This document shows positions 1 to 8,026 of a stretch of DNA of 64,000 nucleotides, piece after piece. The DNA is from Mycobacteriales bacterium. GTDB lineage: Bacteria > Actinomycetota > Actinomycetes > Mycobacteriales > SCTD01. Both the position numbers and the translations under genes were made by a program. Each line of letters opens with the position of its first letter. Position 1 is the stretch's first letter. A model generated the notes under the pieces. The model was not told where the DNA came from. It worked only from the letters and a program-made list of their open reading frames with translations, and made no database searches. The stretch spans positions 229,150 through 293,149 of the forward strand of contig JAUJOY010000004.1 of assembly GCA_030447385.1 (NCBI GenBank), in the 5' to 3' direction.

Positions 1-1067
1 AGGAAGAACGCCGCGAACGGCTCGGGCCGCACCACGAGCTCGTCGTCCGGGCCGTGCTCGCCGGCGTACTGCAGGTAGTGGCCGTACTGGTGCGACCAGA
101 ACCAGTCCTGCTGCGGCGATGGCATCGGCAGGCCGACGACCGCGTGCGCAACCCGCTTTCCCTGGGCCACGGCGGAGCTGTAGTGCTCCGTCCGCCGCGG
201 CTGCGGCGCGCCGGGGGCGGTCACTGCGGCGACGTCACCCGCCGCGTAGATGCCCGGCACGTCGCTGCGCTGCTCGGCGTCCACCGCGACGCCGCCCGCC
301 GCGAGGGTCAGCGGCGCGCGGGTCAGCCAGTCCAGGACCGGTCGTGCCCCCACCCCCACCACGACGACGTCGGCCTCGAGCACCCGGCCGTCGGCCAGGC
401 GTACCCGCTCCGCGTGCCCAGCTCCCTCGATCGCCGCGACGCCGGTACCGCTGATCACGTCGACGCCGTGCTCGGTGTGCCAGCCGCGGACCAGCGCGCT
501 CAGCTGCGGCCCGAGCGCGGTCCACAGCGGGCCGGGCAGCGGGTCGACCGCGCTCACGCAGAGCCCGAGTGTCGACAGGGTGGCCGCGACCTCGCACCCG
601 ACGAGCCCGGTCCCGACGACCACGGCGCGTCCGCCAGGGCGGGCCGCGGCGGCCAGCGCCTCGGCCTCGTCCACCGTGCGCAGCGAGAAGACCCCGCCGA
701 GGTCCAGCCCATCGATCCTCGGCCGCACGTTGGCGCTGCCCGTCGCGACGACCAGTGCGTCGTACGCGAGCGTCTCGCCGTTCGCGAGGTGCACCCTGCG
801 CAGGGCGCTGTCCACGTCGACGGCCCGGACGCCGAGCCGCAGGTCGACGTCGGCATCGGGATAGGCCGTGGCCGGCGCGACCAGCAGCCGGTCGAGCGTC
901 ACCTCGCCGGCGAGGTAGCCCTTGCTCAGCTCCGGGCGCTCGTAGGGCAGGTGCGGCTCGGCGCCGACCAGCGTCACGGGCTCGGAGTAGCCGAGGCGGC
1001 GCAGCTCGAGCGCCGCGTGCGCACCCGCGAGGCTCGCCCCGACGACGACGACGCCGTCGCCGCTCAC
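1..1067 (-). CDS. FAD-dependent ferredoxin reductase (partial, C-terminus off the window)
   Basis: Reading the minus strand from GTG at 1067 gives an open frame to the window edge; the ORF track omits it because it has no stop here. It begins with a dinucleotide-binding strand (VVVVGASLAGAHAA), has a second NAD-binding glycine motif (VVVGTGLVGCEVA) and the flavoprotein motif IYAAGDVA. The late motif WFWSHQYG is typical of BphA4/putidaredoxin-reductase-type enzymes that move electrons from NAD(P)H to a ferredoxin. Its start overlaps the stop of the upstream Rieske gene by 4 bases (GTGA), so the two are coupled and are probably redox partners. About 355 residues are visible, with roughly 40-50 missing. 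The oxygenase or other final electron acceptor is not in the window. Confidence 0.9.
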   Translation of the reverse strand, partial: MSGDGVVVVGASLAGAHAALELRRLGYSEPVTLVGAEPHLPYERPELSKGYLAGEVTLDRLLVAPATAYPDADVDLRLGVRAVDVDSALRRVHLANGETLAYDALVVATGSANVRPRIDGLDLGGVFSLRTVDEAEALAAAARPGGRAVVVGTGLVGCEVAATLSTLGLCVSAVDPLPGPLWTALGPQLSALVRGWHTEHGVDVISGTGVAAIEGAGHAERVRLADGRVLEADVVVVGVGARPVLDWLTRAPLTLAAGGVAVDAEQRSDVPGIYAAGDVAAVTAPGAPQPRRTEHYSSAVAQGKRVAHAVVGLPMPSPQQDWFWSHQYGHYLQYAGEHGPDDELVVRPEPFAAFF

Positions 1068-1369
1068 CGCTCCAGCTCGAGGGCGCCGTCCACGAGGCGG
1101 GCCTGCCAGATGCCGAGCGGCCTCATCGCCGGGCCGTCGAGGACCGCCCCGGTCTTGAGGTCGAACTTCGCGAAGTGGCACGGGCACACCACCGCACCGC
1201 CCTCGAGCTCGCCGTCGGCGAGGGAGCACGCCGCGTGGGTGCACTCGTCGTCGAAGGCGTAGACCTGGCCGTCGACGACGGTCACCCCCACCTCCGCCCC
1301 GTCCACCTCGACGGTAGTGAGGTCGCCCTCCGCCGGTGCGTCGAAGCCGTCCACGCGATGCGTCGCCAC
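1064..1369 (-). CDS. Rieske-type [2Fe-2S] ferredoxin
   Basis: A 101-residue soluble protein with both halves of the Rieske cluster site: a CTH box (residues about 43-45) and a CPCH box (about 62-65). These supply two Cys and two His to a 2Fe-2S cluster. The length fits a stand-alone Rieske ferredoxin like those of aromatic dioxygenase systems or NirD-like proteins. It lies directly upstream of, and overlaps by 4 bases, the FAD reductase gene, so it is probably that reductase's electron acceptor. Start ATG at 1369 gives MATHRVDGF. No membrane anchor or signal peptide is visible. Confidence 0.92.
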   Translation of the reverse strand: MATHRVDGFDAPAEGDLTTVEVDGAEVGVTVVDGQVYAFDDECTHAACSLADGELEGGAVVCPCHFAKFDLKTGAVLDGPAMRPLGIWQARLVDGALELER

Positions 1370-1453
1370 GACGCCTCCTGTCTGAAGTTGGGGCTGGATC
1401 GGGGGGTCGATCCGACGGGCGTGCCCGCGGCTCGTGCGCCGGCGCCAGTGGAT

Positions 1454-2329
1454 CTAGCTCGGAGGGCGCCCGCCCAGGCGGCGCACACTACCGGCCTGGG
1501 TGGTCTCGGCCTCGTCGTCACGCAGCGCCGCCTTCAGGCTCGGAGTGCCCTGAAGCACGACGATGTCGGCCGGCATCTCGATGCCCGCCTCGTCCAGCGC
1601 CACCTTGATCTGCGTCAGGACGCGGTCGCGCGCCTGCAGCACGAGCGCCTGCTGCGGGGCGGTCCAGAACAGGACCTGCAGGTCGACGGTGCTCGGACCG
1701 AGCTCGCCGACGAGGACGAGCGGCGCAGGCTCGGCCAGCACCTCGTCGAGGCCGCGCAGGACGTCGAGCACGACCCGGTGCGCGCGGTCGACGTCGCTCT
1801 CGTACGCGATGCCGACCACCGCTTCGGTCCGGATCGCGCCGTAGGCGGTCTGGACGACGAGCTGGTTCTTGTACACGGTCGCGTTGGGGATGAGGACCTT
1901 GCGGCCCTCGTAGGTGCGCAGGACGGTCTCACGGAGGTTGATCTCGACGACGGTGCCGCGCGTGCCCTCGATGTCGACCTCGTCGCCCATCCGGAACGGC
2001 GACCGGAACAGCAGCAGGATGCCCGCGAGCAGGTTCTCGAGGATGTCCCGGAAGGCGAAGCCGACCGCGATGCTGAAGAAGCCGAGGCTCCCGAGCACGT
2101 TCACCGGCTGAACCGTCGGGAAGACGATGGTGGCCGCCGTGAGCACTGCGAGCAGGCCGAAGCCGAGCCGCACCACACGGCTCATGACGTTGGCGAAGCT
2201 GGGACGGTCCAGCCGGCACCACCGTCGTCGTACCCCGGCGCCGAGGACCCGGCCGACGCCGTAGAGCAGCAGCGCGACCGCCACCGCCACGCCGACGCGT
2301 GGCGCGGCGTCGCCGAGCGTGTCGAGCAC
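1454..2329 (-). CDS. small-conductance mechanosensitive channel, MscS family
   Basis: The ORF track extends to 2650, but the best start is GTG at 2329, preceded by GGAAGGATCCATC. The longer form would run into the divergent DUF421 gene and add a Pro/Arg/Ser-rich leader unlike the family. The 291-residue product has an N-terminal membrane helix (AVAVALLLYGVGRVL), a second helix, and the MscS pore helix region NVLGSLGFFSIAVGFAFRD. After these come the beta domain (DEVDIEGTRGTVVEINLRET) and the alpha/beta C-terminal domain. MscS channels open under membrane tension and release solutes after hypo-osmotic shock. The gene is divergent from the DUF421-DUF2254 pair, with 130 bp between starts. Confidence 0.9.
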   Translation of the reverse strand: MLDTLGDAAPRVGVAVAVALLLYGVGRVLGAGVRRRWCRLDRPSFANVMSRVVRLGFGLLAVLTAATIVFPTVQPVNVLGSLGFFSIAVGFAFRDILENLLAGILLLFRSPFRMGDEVDIEGTRGTVVEINLRETVLRTYEGRKVLIPNATVYKNQLVVQTAYGAIRTEAVVGIAYESDVDRAHRVVLDVLRGLDEVLAEPAPLVLVGELGPSTVDLQVLFWTAPQQALVLQARDRVLTQIKVALDEAGIEMPADIVVLQGTPSLKAALRDDEAETTQAGSVRRLGGRPPS

Positions 2330-2459
2330 GATGGATCCTTCCCGGCCGGCGTCGACCGGAGCCCTTCCCCCGGCCCCGGCGTGTGCCCGTGACGATTCTG
2401 TGACAGCCGGGTGCCGTCGCCGGCCGGGGGTACCGGTCGAAGGAGCGAAGGGGGAAGGG

Positions 2460-2990
2460 ATGCTGCCCGAGCAGCTCGGCGCCGGCTGGGAGCGACTGGC
2501 CGTGGTGCTGGTCTCCGCGCCCCTCGTGTACGCCTCGGTGATCGCCCTCTCCCGGCTCGCGGGAGCGCGCTCGCTGGCGAAGATGTCCACCTTCGACTTC
2601 GCGGCGACCGTGGCGGTCGGCTCGACTGTGGCGAGCACGGCGACCGGCAACGTCCCGCTCAGCGTCGGGGTCTTGGCGCTGGCCTTCCTGTTCGGGCTCC
2701 AGTACGCGATCGCCTCGTTGCGGCGCCGGGGCCTGCTCTACGGCCTGGTCGACAACCGGCCGGTGCCGCTGATGGCCGGCCCGCAGATCCTGGAGGCCAA
2801 CCTGCAGCACGCGCGCGTCAGCCGGGAGGAGCGGTGGGGCCAGCTGCGGCTCGCCGGGGTGCGCCACCGGCAGCAGGTGCACGCCGTTGTGCTCGAGACG
2901 AGCGGCGACGTCAGCGTCATCCGCACCGGAGAGCCGCTCGATGATCAGCTGCTGGACGGGGTCCGGGGCGCGGAGGCACTGCGCCGGTGA
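2460..2990 (+). CDS. DUF421 / YetF-like membrane protein
   Basis: Start ATG at 2460 is chosen because a purine-rich Shine-Dalgarno (AAGGGGGAAGGG) lies just before it; the track ORF starts earlier at 2319 with no such support. The 176-residue protein has three hydrophobic segments in its first 85 residues, with TFDFAATVAVGSTVAS between them. A cytoplasmic domain follows that ends in the family pattern EERWGQLRLAGVR...VHAVVLETSGDVSVI. This matches DUF421 (YetF family), which is of unknown function and often linked to envelope or sporulation functions in Firmicutes. Its stop overlaps the start of the next gene (GTGA), so the two are likely co-translated. Confidence 0.85.
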   Translation: MLPEQLGAGWERLAVVLVSAPLVYASVIALSRLAGARSLAKMSTFDFAATVAVGSTVASTATGNVPLSVGVLALAFLFGLQYAIASLRRRGLLYGLVDNRPVPLMAGPQILEANLQHARVSREERWGQLRLAGVRHRQQVHAVVLETSGDVSVIRTGEPLDDQLLDGVRGAEALRR

Positions 2991-4207
2991 GGGGTCGCTG
3001 GGAACGGTGGCGCGAGAGCGTGCGGTCCGGCTTCTGGGCGGTGCCGGGCGGCTGCGTGACGGCAGCGGTGCTGCTGGCGCTCCTGCTCGTGGAGGTCGAC
3101 CACCGGCTGCAGTCCTCGTTCGCGCTCACCTTCGGCGCGGGCCCCGACGGTGCCCGCGAGGTCCTCAGCGCGATCACGACCGCGATGATCACCTTCACCG
3201 GGCTGGTCTTCTCGATCACGGTCCTGGCGCTGCAGCTGACCAGCAGCCAGTTCTCTCCGCGGGTGCTGCGCACGTTCCTGCGCGACCGGCTGACGCAGTA
3301 CGCACTGGGAGTGTTCACGGCCACGTTCGTCTACGCGGTGATGGTGCTGCGAACCGTCCGCAGCGGCGAGGACCGGTTCGTGCCGGCGGTCGCCACAACT
3401 CTCGCTCTGGCTCTGCTGCTGCTCAGCGTGGCTCTGTTCGTCACCTACATCCACCACATCGCCACCTCGCTCCAGGTCTCCTCCGTCATCGCGGCGATCG
3501 GCACCGAGACGCGCGCCACCATCGACCGGCGCTTCCCCCCGGGGCGGGACCAGCCGATCGGAGCCCGAGCGCTGCCGCCGGACGCGGTGCCGGCCCTCGT
3601 CGTGCCGGCACGGCGCAGCGGGGTGGTCACCGCGGTCGACGAGCAGGCGCTCGTCCGCGCGGCGCGGGACGCCGACGTCGTCCTGCGCATGCAGGTCCGC
3701 CTCGGTCGCTACGTCCCCGAGGGTGCCCCGCTGCTGGAGGTCTCGGGCGAGGCCTCGCGCCTCGACGTGCCTGCCGTCCTCGCCGCGGTCAACCAGGAGC
3801 GGAACCGCACCCTCCAGGCCGACGTGGCGTTCGGGTTCCGCCAGCTCGTCGACATCGCCCAGCGCGCCCTGTCCCCGGGCATCAACGACCCGACGACCGC
3901 CGTGCAGGTCGTCGACGAGGAGCACGACCTGCTGAGGCGCCTCGCGACCCGGCCCTTGCGCACCGGCGTCCACACCGACGAGCACGGGCAGGTCCGGCTG
4001 GTCCTGCCGGCCGATGCGCTCGAGGACTACCTGGCCCTGGCCCTCGAGGAGATCGAACGGGACGGCGCAGACATGCCGCGGGTGCGCGTGCGGGTGGAGG
4101 AGCTGCTCGACGACGTCGAGGCGGCCGCCCTGCCCGGGCACCGGACAGCGTTGATCCGGTGGCGCGGCGAGCGGGAGCGCAGGACGCGGGCGGCGCGGAC
4201 CGGCTGA
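2987..4207 (+). CDS. DUF2254 family predicted membrane protein
   Basis: A 406-residue protein starting at GTG 2987, overlapping the DUF421 stop by 4 bases. Four hydrophobic segments lie within the first 160 residues: near 18-36, 60-82 (containing ITFTGLVFSITVLALQLTSSQFSPR), 103-118 and 130-152. A long soluble C-terminal region follows. The motif LQLTSSQFSPRVLRTFLRD and the later DIAQRALSPGINDPTTA are characteristic of DUF2254. No biochemical function is established for this family. The coupling to DUF421 suggests a joint envelope role (inference). Confidence 0.88.
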   Translation: MRGRWERWRESVRSGFWAVPGGCVTAAVLLALLLVEVDHRLQSSFALTFGAGPDGAREVLSAITTAMITFTGLVFSITVLALQLTSSQFSPRVLRTFLRDRLTQYALGVFTATFVYAVMVLRTVRSGEDRFVPAVATTLALALLLLSVALFVTYIHHIATSLQVSSVIAAIGTETRATIDRRFPPGRDQPIGARALPPDAVPALVVPARRSGVVTAVDEQALVRAARDADVVLRMQVRLGRYVPEGAPLLEVSGEASRLDVPAVLAAVNQERNRTLQADVAFGFRQLVDIAQRALSPGINDPTTAVQVVDEEHDLLRRLATRPLRTGVHTDEHGQVRLVLPADALEDYLALALEEIERDGADMPRVRVRVEELLDDVEAAALPGHRTALIRWRGERERRTRAARTG

Positions 4208-4218
4208 CGTGGGGCCGG

Positions 4219-4479
4219 TCAGGCGCGGTTGCGGCTGCGGCCGCTGACTCCCTCCGCTACACCGATGAGCAGGACGGCGGCGACGACCGCGACGATGAAC
4301 CCGAGGACGTTGAGCTCGAAGATCCCTCCGGTGCCGAGGAGGTTCGCGACGAGCCCGCCGATCACGGACCCCGCGAGGCCGAGCAGGAGGGTCGCGACGA
4401 CGCTGAGGTTCTGCTTGCCGGGCTTGATGAGGCGGGCGAGCACGCCGATGACGAGTCCGGCGACGATGAAGCCGATCAT
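4219..4479 (-). CDS. GlsB/YeaQ/YmgE-family small stress membrane protein
   Basis: An 86-residue hydrophobic protein with three predicted helices: MIGFIVAGLVIGVLARLI, a central glycine-rich VVATLLLGLAGSVIGGLVANLL, and VLGFIVAVVAAVLLIGV. It has a KPGKQ turn after the first helix. This layout is the transglycosylase-associated (YeaQ/YmgE) family, small integral membrane proteins often induced by general stress, with no proven enzymatic activity. A second member lies at 25248-25535. It is downstream of another small membrane protein on the same strand (61 bp gap), so the two may share a transcript. Confidence 0.87.
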   Translation of the reverse strand: MIGFIVAGLVIGVLARLIKPGKQNLSVVATLLLGLAGSVIGGLVANLLGTGGIFELNVLGFIVAVVAAVLLIGVAEGVSGRSRNRA

Positions 4480-4540
4480 GGTGGGTCCCTTCGGTGGTGT
4501 CGTGAGACGGGGGCGGCCGGCCGGGCGGGCGCCGGATGGG

Positions 4541-4696
4541 TCAGGCGGTCGAACGGGACCTGACGTGCGAGACGACCTTGACGGCGAGCACGATCAGGCC
4601 GAGAACGAGCACGACGTGGATCAGCGCGCCGACGACGTTCAGGACGAGCCCGAGCAGCCAGATGGCGAGCAGGACTCCTATGATCGTCCAGAGCAT
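4541..4696 (-). CDS. 51-residue hydrophobic protein, lmo0937/DUF5670-like
   Basis: Too short for the ORF track. ATG at 4696 gives MLWTIIGVLLAIWLLGLVLN, then a second helix (HVVLVLGLIVLAVKVV) and a short basic tail (SHVRSRSTA). GGAAG lies 6 nt before the start. Two short helices beginning with MLWTI are the pattern of the lmo0937/DUF5670 family, found in many bacteria near stress genes. Function is unknown. It is followed by the YeaQ-like gene on the same strand. The open frame, ribosome site and family-like sequence make it a likely real gene. Confidence 0.75.
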   Translation of the reverse strand: MLWTIIGVLLAIWLLGLVLNVVGALIHVVLVLGLIVLAVKVVSHVRSRSTA

Positions 4697-5133
4697 GCGG
4701 TGCTTCCTTCCGTTGGTCGTTGCGGGCGGGGTCTACCCGGTCTGGGACGGTTGCCCGTCGAGCCACGACGCGGGCGCCGAGGTCGCCACGGCTGGTGGCC
4801 TCAGGACGTAGCCCTGCGCGCGGGCTGCGCCGCCCGGGCGGACCCGGGCGCCGGTCGGTCGCCGGCATGCACCGAGGCTGCCCACTGGATGGCCTTGCAC
4901 GCTCCTGTCGCGCGATCTACGGAGGGTTGTCAACAGACCGTCACGGCAGCGGGCGGGCAGCCTCCCTCCGCACAGCGCCACCCGACGGGGACCGCCGCTT
5001 CGACCCGGGCTGACTAGGACAACCGGCTCCAACGGGTCATCGCCAGAAGCCGCCCCTGACGGCACGCTGCGACAGGGACACGCGGTGTCACCCGATCGGG
5101 GGTTCAGATGGACAGGTCCAGAGCGGCCGGCAG
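4697..5133. other. 437-bp intergenic region
   Basis: This gap lies between the divergently transcribed small membrane protein and the GGDEF-EAL gene. Several ORFs cross it (e.g. 4720-5013, 4733-5065), but they are Arg/Pro/Gly-rich shadow frames with no family resemblance or Shine-Dalgarno. It should hold the promoters of both flanking genes. On the minus strand a GGGTAG box about 35 nt before the small gene resembles a stress-sigma -10, but I could not find a convincing -35. I see no c-di-GMP riboswitch core, RNA gene or repeat. Confidence 0.5.
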
Positions 5134-7917
5134 ATGCCGGGCCCCCATGGCGGCGGCGCTGTCCCCCCGGCTGCTGTGGCAGTGACCCCTTCGCGCAGGG
5201 GACGGCTGGTGCGGGCCGTCTGCGCGGGGACCGCGGTCGCCGGTGTCGCCTTGCTGGTCCTCACCGGGGTCCTCGCAGGCTGGGGCGGCGGCTCCTGGGG
5301 CCTGCTTCTCGCACTCGGTGCGGCGCTGGCCGCCATCGAGCTGTTCCCGGTCCAGCTGACCCACCGCGGCGAGTCCGAGGCCCTTCACCTGGAGGAGGCG
5401 TTCTTCGTCCCGTTGGCCTTCCTGCTCGGCCCCCTGCCGACGATGGTCGTCATCGGCATGGCCGCCGCGCTGGCCAGCGCCGCCTCCAAGCGCCGGTCGG
5501 TGCACAAGGCGCTGTTCAACGTCGGGATGATCCTGTTCTCGACCGCCGCAGGCCTGGCGACCGCGAGCGCCCTCGGGCTGACCCGGGAGGCGCTGGACGC
5601 ACGGGACGTCCTTGCGGTGCTGGTCGGCGGGTTGGTGTTCTGCGCCATCACAGCGACCGCCGTGGCGGGGGTCATCTCCCTGGCCGAGGGCAGCCGGTTC
5701 CGCCCGGTCCTGCTGGACGGGGCTGTGGTGCGGGCGGCCACCTGGGTCGGCTCCCTCTCGCTCGGCGTGCTTGTCCTGCTGGCCGCCGAGCAGCGGCCGG
5801 TGGCTGTTCTCGCGGCGGCGGTGCCCGTGGTGGTCCTGCAGTTCGCCTTCTCGGGGGCCATGCGGCAGTGGCAGGAACGCCGGCGTACCGAGGCGCTGTA
5901 CGAGGCTGCCGGTCGCATCCACGCCAGGGTGGGCGTGCAGGGGGTACGGACGGAGCTGGCGGATGCGGCCGCCGTGCTGCTGGTGGCCGGAGCGGCGCAG
6001 GTCGTGGACGCGGGTACGCCGCCCCACGAGGGAGCGCTTCGTGCCGAGGTGGACGCGACCCTCGCCGTGGAGGTCTGGGACCGGGGAAGCGGCGGCGCGT
6101 GGACAGGGGGCGACGCGACCTGCCTGCAGGCGCTGGCGGTCATCGCCGGTGGGTTGCTTGCCAACGCCCGGCTCTACGAGCAGCTGCACACCGTCACGAG
6201 CAGCCTCGGTGAGGGCGTCCTCGCCTGCAACCCGTCCGGCGTCGTGACCTTCGCCAACCCCGCGGCCGACAGCATGCTGGGGTGGGCACCCGGGACGCTC
6301 GTGGGCCAGCAGCTGGCCGCGACCGTCGACCCGGACAGGCGGCAGGCCGTATCCGTCCGCGGCGGCGAGTGGGTGCACCTGGCCCGGCTGCGTTGCGGCG
6401 CCACGGTCCGCCTCGACGAGTACACGGTGAAGCGGCGCGACGGCAGCTCACTCGACGTCGCGCTGACGGCCTCCCCGGTGCAGCAGGAGGGGGACATGGT
6501 GGGCGCGGTCGTCGCGCTGCGCGACGTGACCGAGCGCAAGGCGCTGGAGCGCCAGCTGGTGCACCAGGCCTTCCACGACCAGCTGACCGGGCTGCCGAGC
6601 CGCGGGCTGTTCCTCGACCGCCTGGAGCACGCGCGCAGCCGGGCCGCTGAGGACGGCTCGACGCAGGCTGTCCTGTTCCTCGACGTCGACCGGTTCAAGC
6701 TGATCAACGACAGCCTCGGCCACCGCGTGGGCGACGACGTCCTGTGCACGGTGGCCTCCCGGCTCGTCGGTGCCGTCCGGGCGGGGGACACGGTGGCCCG
6801 CTTCGGCGGCGACGAGTTCACCGTGCTGCTCGAGGAGCTGGCCGGCCCGGCGGAGGCGACCGCGACTGCCGAGCGGATTCTGCAGTCGCTGCGGCGGCCG
6901 CTGGTCGCTGGGGACCGCGAGATCGTCCTGTCGGTCAGCATCGGTGTCGCGGTGGCTGCCTCCGGGGACGCGCCGACGGACCTGCTGGCGGCGGCCGACA
7001 TCGCCATGTACGACGCGAAGCGGGCCGGAAAGAACAGGTTCTGCACCGCGGCGGCGAACGCCGACGAGCTGGCCCTGGCACGGCTGGACCTGGAGACGCA
7101 GCTGCGCCGGGCCATCACGGCCGGCGAGCTGGAGCTGCACTACCAGCCGGTGCTGCAGGCGCACAGTGGCCGGCTGTACGGCTTCGAGGCCCTGGTCCGC
7201 TGGCGGCACCCAGAGCTCGGACTGCTCGGTCCGGCGCAGTTCATGGAGCTCGCCGAGGATACCGGGCTCGTGCTCCCCCTGGGCGAGTGGGTCCTCGAGC
7301 GGGCCTGCCGGACGGCCCGGGAGTGGCGGGACGCGCATCCGGGCGAGAACACGGTCATGGCGGTCAACCTGTCCGCGCGGCAGTTCCAGGATCCTGACCT
7401 CGGCGACCGGGTGGCCTCGATGCTCGACGCCGTCGGGCTGGAGCCGACCGCGCTGGTGCTGGAGATCACCGAAACGGTGGTCATGGGGGACACGGAGCGG
7501 ACGCTGGCCACCCTGAGCGCGCTCAAGCGGCTCGGCGTGCGGCTCGCCATCGACGACTTCGGGACCGGCTACTCCTCGCTGAGCTACCTCAAGCGCTTCC
7601 CGGTCGACGTGGTGAAGATCGACAAGTCGTTCGTCGACGGGCTGGGCGACAACCCGGTGGACCGCGAGATCGTCGCCGCGGTGATCCGGCTGGCCGCCGC
7701 GGTGGGCATGCAGACGGTGGCCGAGGGCGTAGAGACGCCGGAGCAGCTCGAGGAGCTCCAGCAGCTGGGCTGCTCCCTGGTGCAGGGCTACCTGCTCGCC
7801 CGCCCGCAGCCGCTGGTCGACCTGGAGCGCGCACTCGGTCCCACCCTGGTCCTGCCCGCCCCCCGGGGATCGGGCACGGCCTGGCTGGATGCGCGCCCGT
7901 CTGCCCTACGGCTGTGA
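5134..7917 (+). CDS. membrane-bound GGDEF-PAS-EAL cyclic di-GMP enzyme
   Basis: A 927-residue protein. Residues about 30-240 contain several hydrophobic helices (an undefined membrane sensor), 260-350 a GAF-like stretch, and 355-465 a PAS domain (GVVTFANPAADSMLGW). A diguanylate cyclase domain follows at about 480-640 with intact FGGDEF and an upstream RAGD, five residues before it, that fits the RxxD inhibitory site. The phosphodiesterase domain (about 660-910) has FEALVRW, VNLSARQF, DDFGTGYSS and KIDKSFV. Both catalytic signatures look active, so it may make and degrade c-di-GMP under membrane and PAS control. Start is uncertain: track ATG 5134, or GTG 5182 just before a basic, then hydrophobic, N-terminus. 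A second GGDEF protein is at 47047. Confidence 0.9.
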   Translation: MPGPHGGGAVPPAAVAVTPSRRGRLVRAVCAGTAVAGVALLVLTGVLAGWGGGSWGLLLALGAALAAIELFPVQLTHRGESEALHLEEAFFVPLAFLLGPLPTMVVIGMAAALASAASKRRSVHKALFNVGMILFSTAAGLATASALGLTREALDARDVLAVLVGGLVFCAITATAVAGVISLAEGSRFRPVLLDGAVVRAATWVGSLSLGVLVLLAAEQRPVAVLAAAVPVVVLQFAFSGAMRQWQERRRTEALYEAAGRIHARVGVQGVRTELADAAAVLLVAGAAQVVDAGTPPHEGALRAEVDATLAVEVWDRGSGGAWTGGDATCLQALAVIAGGLLANARLYEQLHTVTSSLGEGVLACNPSGVVTFANPAADSMLGWAPGTLVGQQLAATVDPDRRQAVSVRGGEWVHLARLRCGATVRLDEYTVKRRDGSSLDVALTASPVQQEGDMVGAVVALRDVTERKALERQLVHQAFHDQLTGLPSRGLFLDRLEHARSRAAEDGSTQAVLFLDVDRFKLINDSLGHRVGDDVLCTVASRLVGAVRAGDTVARFGGDEFTVLLEELAGPAEATATAERILQSLRRPLVAGDREIVLSVSIGVAVAASGDAPTDLLAAADIAMYDAKRAGKNRFCTAAANADELALARLDLETQLRRAITAGELELHYQPVLQAHSGRLYGFEALVRWRHPELGLLGPAQFMELAEDTGLVLPLGEWVLERACRTAREWRDAHPGENTVMAVNLSARQFQDPDLGDRVASMLDAVGLEPTALVLEITETVVMGDTERTLATLSALKRLGVRLAIDDFGTGYSSLSYLKRFPVDVVKIDKSFVDGLGDNPVDREIVAAVIRLAAAVGMQTVAEGVETPEQLEELQQLGCSLVQGYLLARPQPLVDLERALGPTLVLPAPRGSGTAWLDARPSALRL

Positions 7918-7935
7918 GCGTGAGCGGGCTCACGC
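7918..7935 (+). terminator. perfect 8-bp hairpin right after the GGDEF-EAL stop
   Basis: GCGTGAGC-GG-GCTCACGC begins at the base after the stop codon. The stem is perfect, but the two-base loop is tight and no T-run follows, so termination is possible but not certain. It could also be a palindromic protein site upstream of the acyl-CoA dehydrogenase gene. Confidence 0.35.
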
Positions 7936-8026
7936 GGCTGCGCCCGGCTTCGTCCACGACGGCGGTGGGACACTGGCGGGGACACCCGCGGTGGCGGCGC
8001 GGCCACCCGTACGTCGAGGAGATCCC

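Noticed and set aside
54-1262. 402-residue ORF on the plus strand
   Set aside because: It is antisense to the ferredoxin reductase and Rieske genes, which have clear motifs; its composition is the typical His/Arg/Ala shadow of GC-rich DNA.
569-2392. 607-residue ORF on the plus strand
   Set aside because: It lies opposite the reductase, Rieske and MscS genes and has no recognisable domain.
4733-5065. 110-residue minus-strand ORF in the 4.7-5.1 kb gap
   Set aside because: Arg/Pro/Gly-rich composition, no ribosome site and no family resemblance.
5000-5133. c-di-GMP riboswitch upstream of the GGDEF-EAL gene
   Set aside because: I could not find the conserved GEMM core or paired helices in this region.
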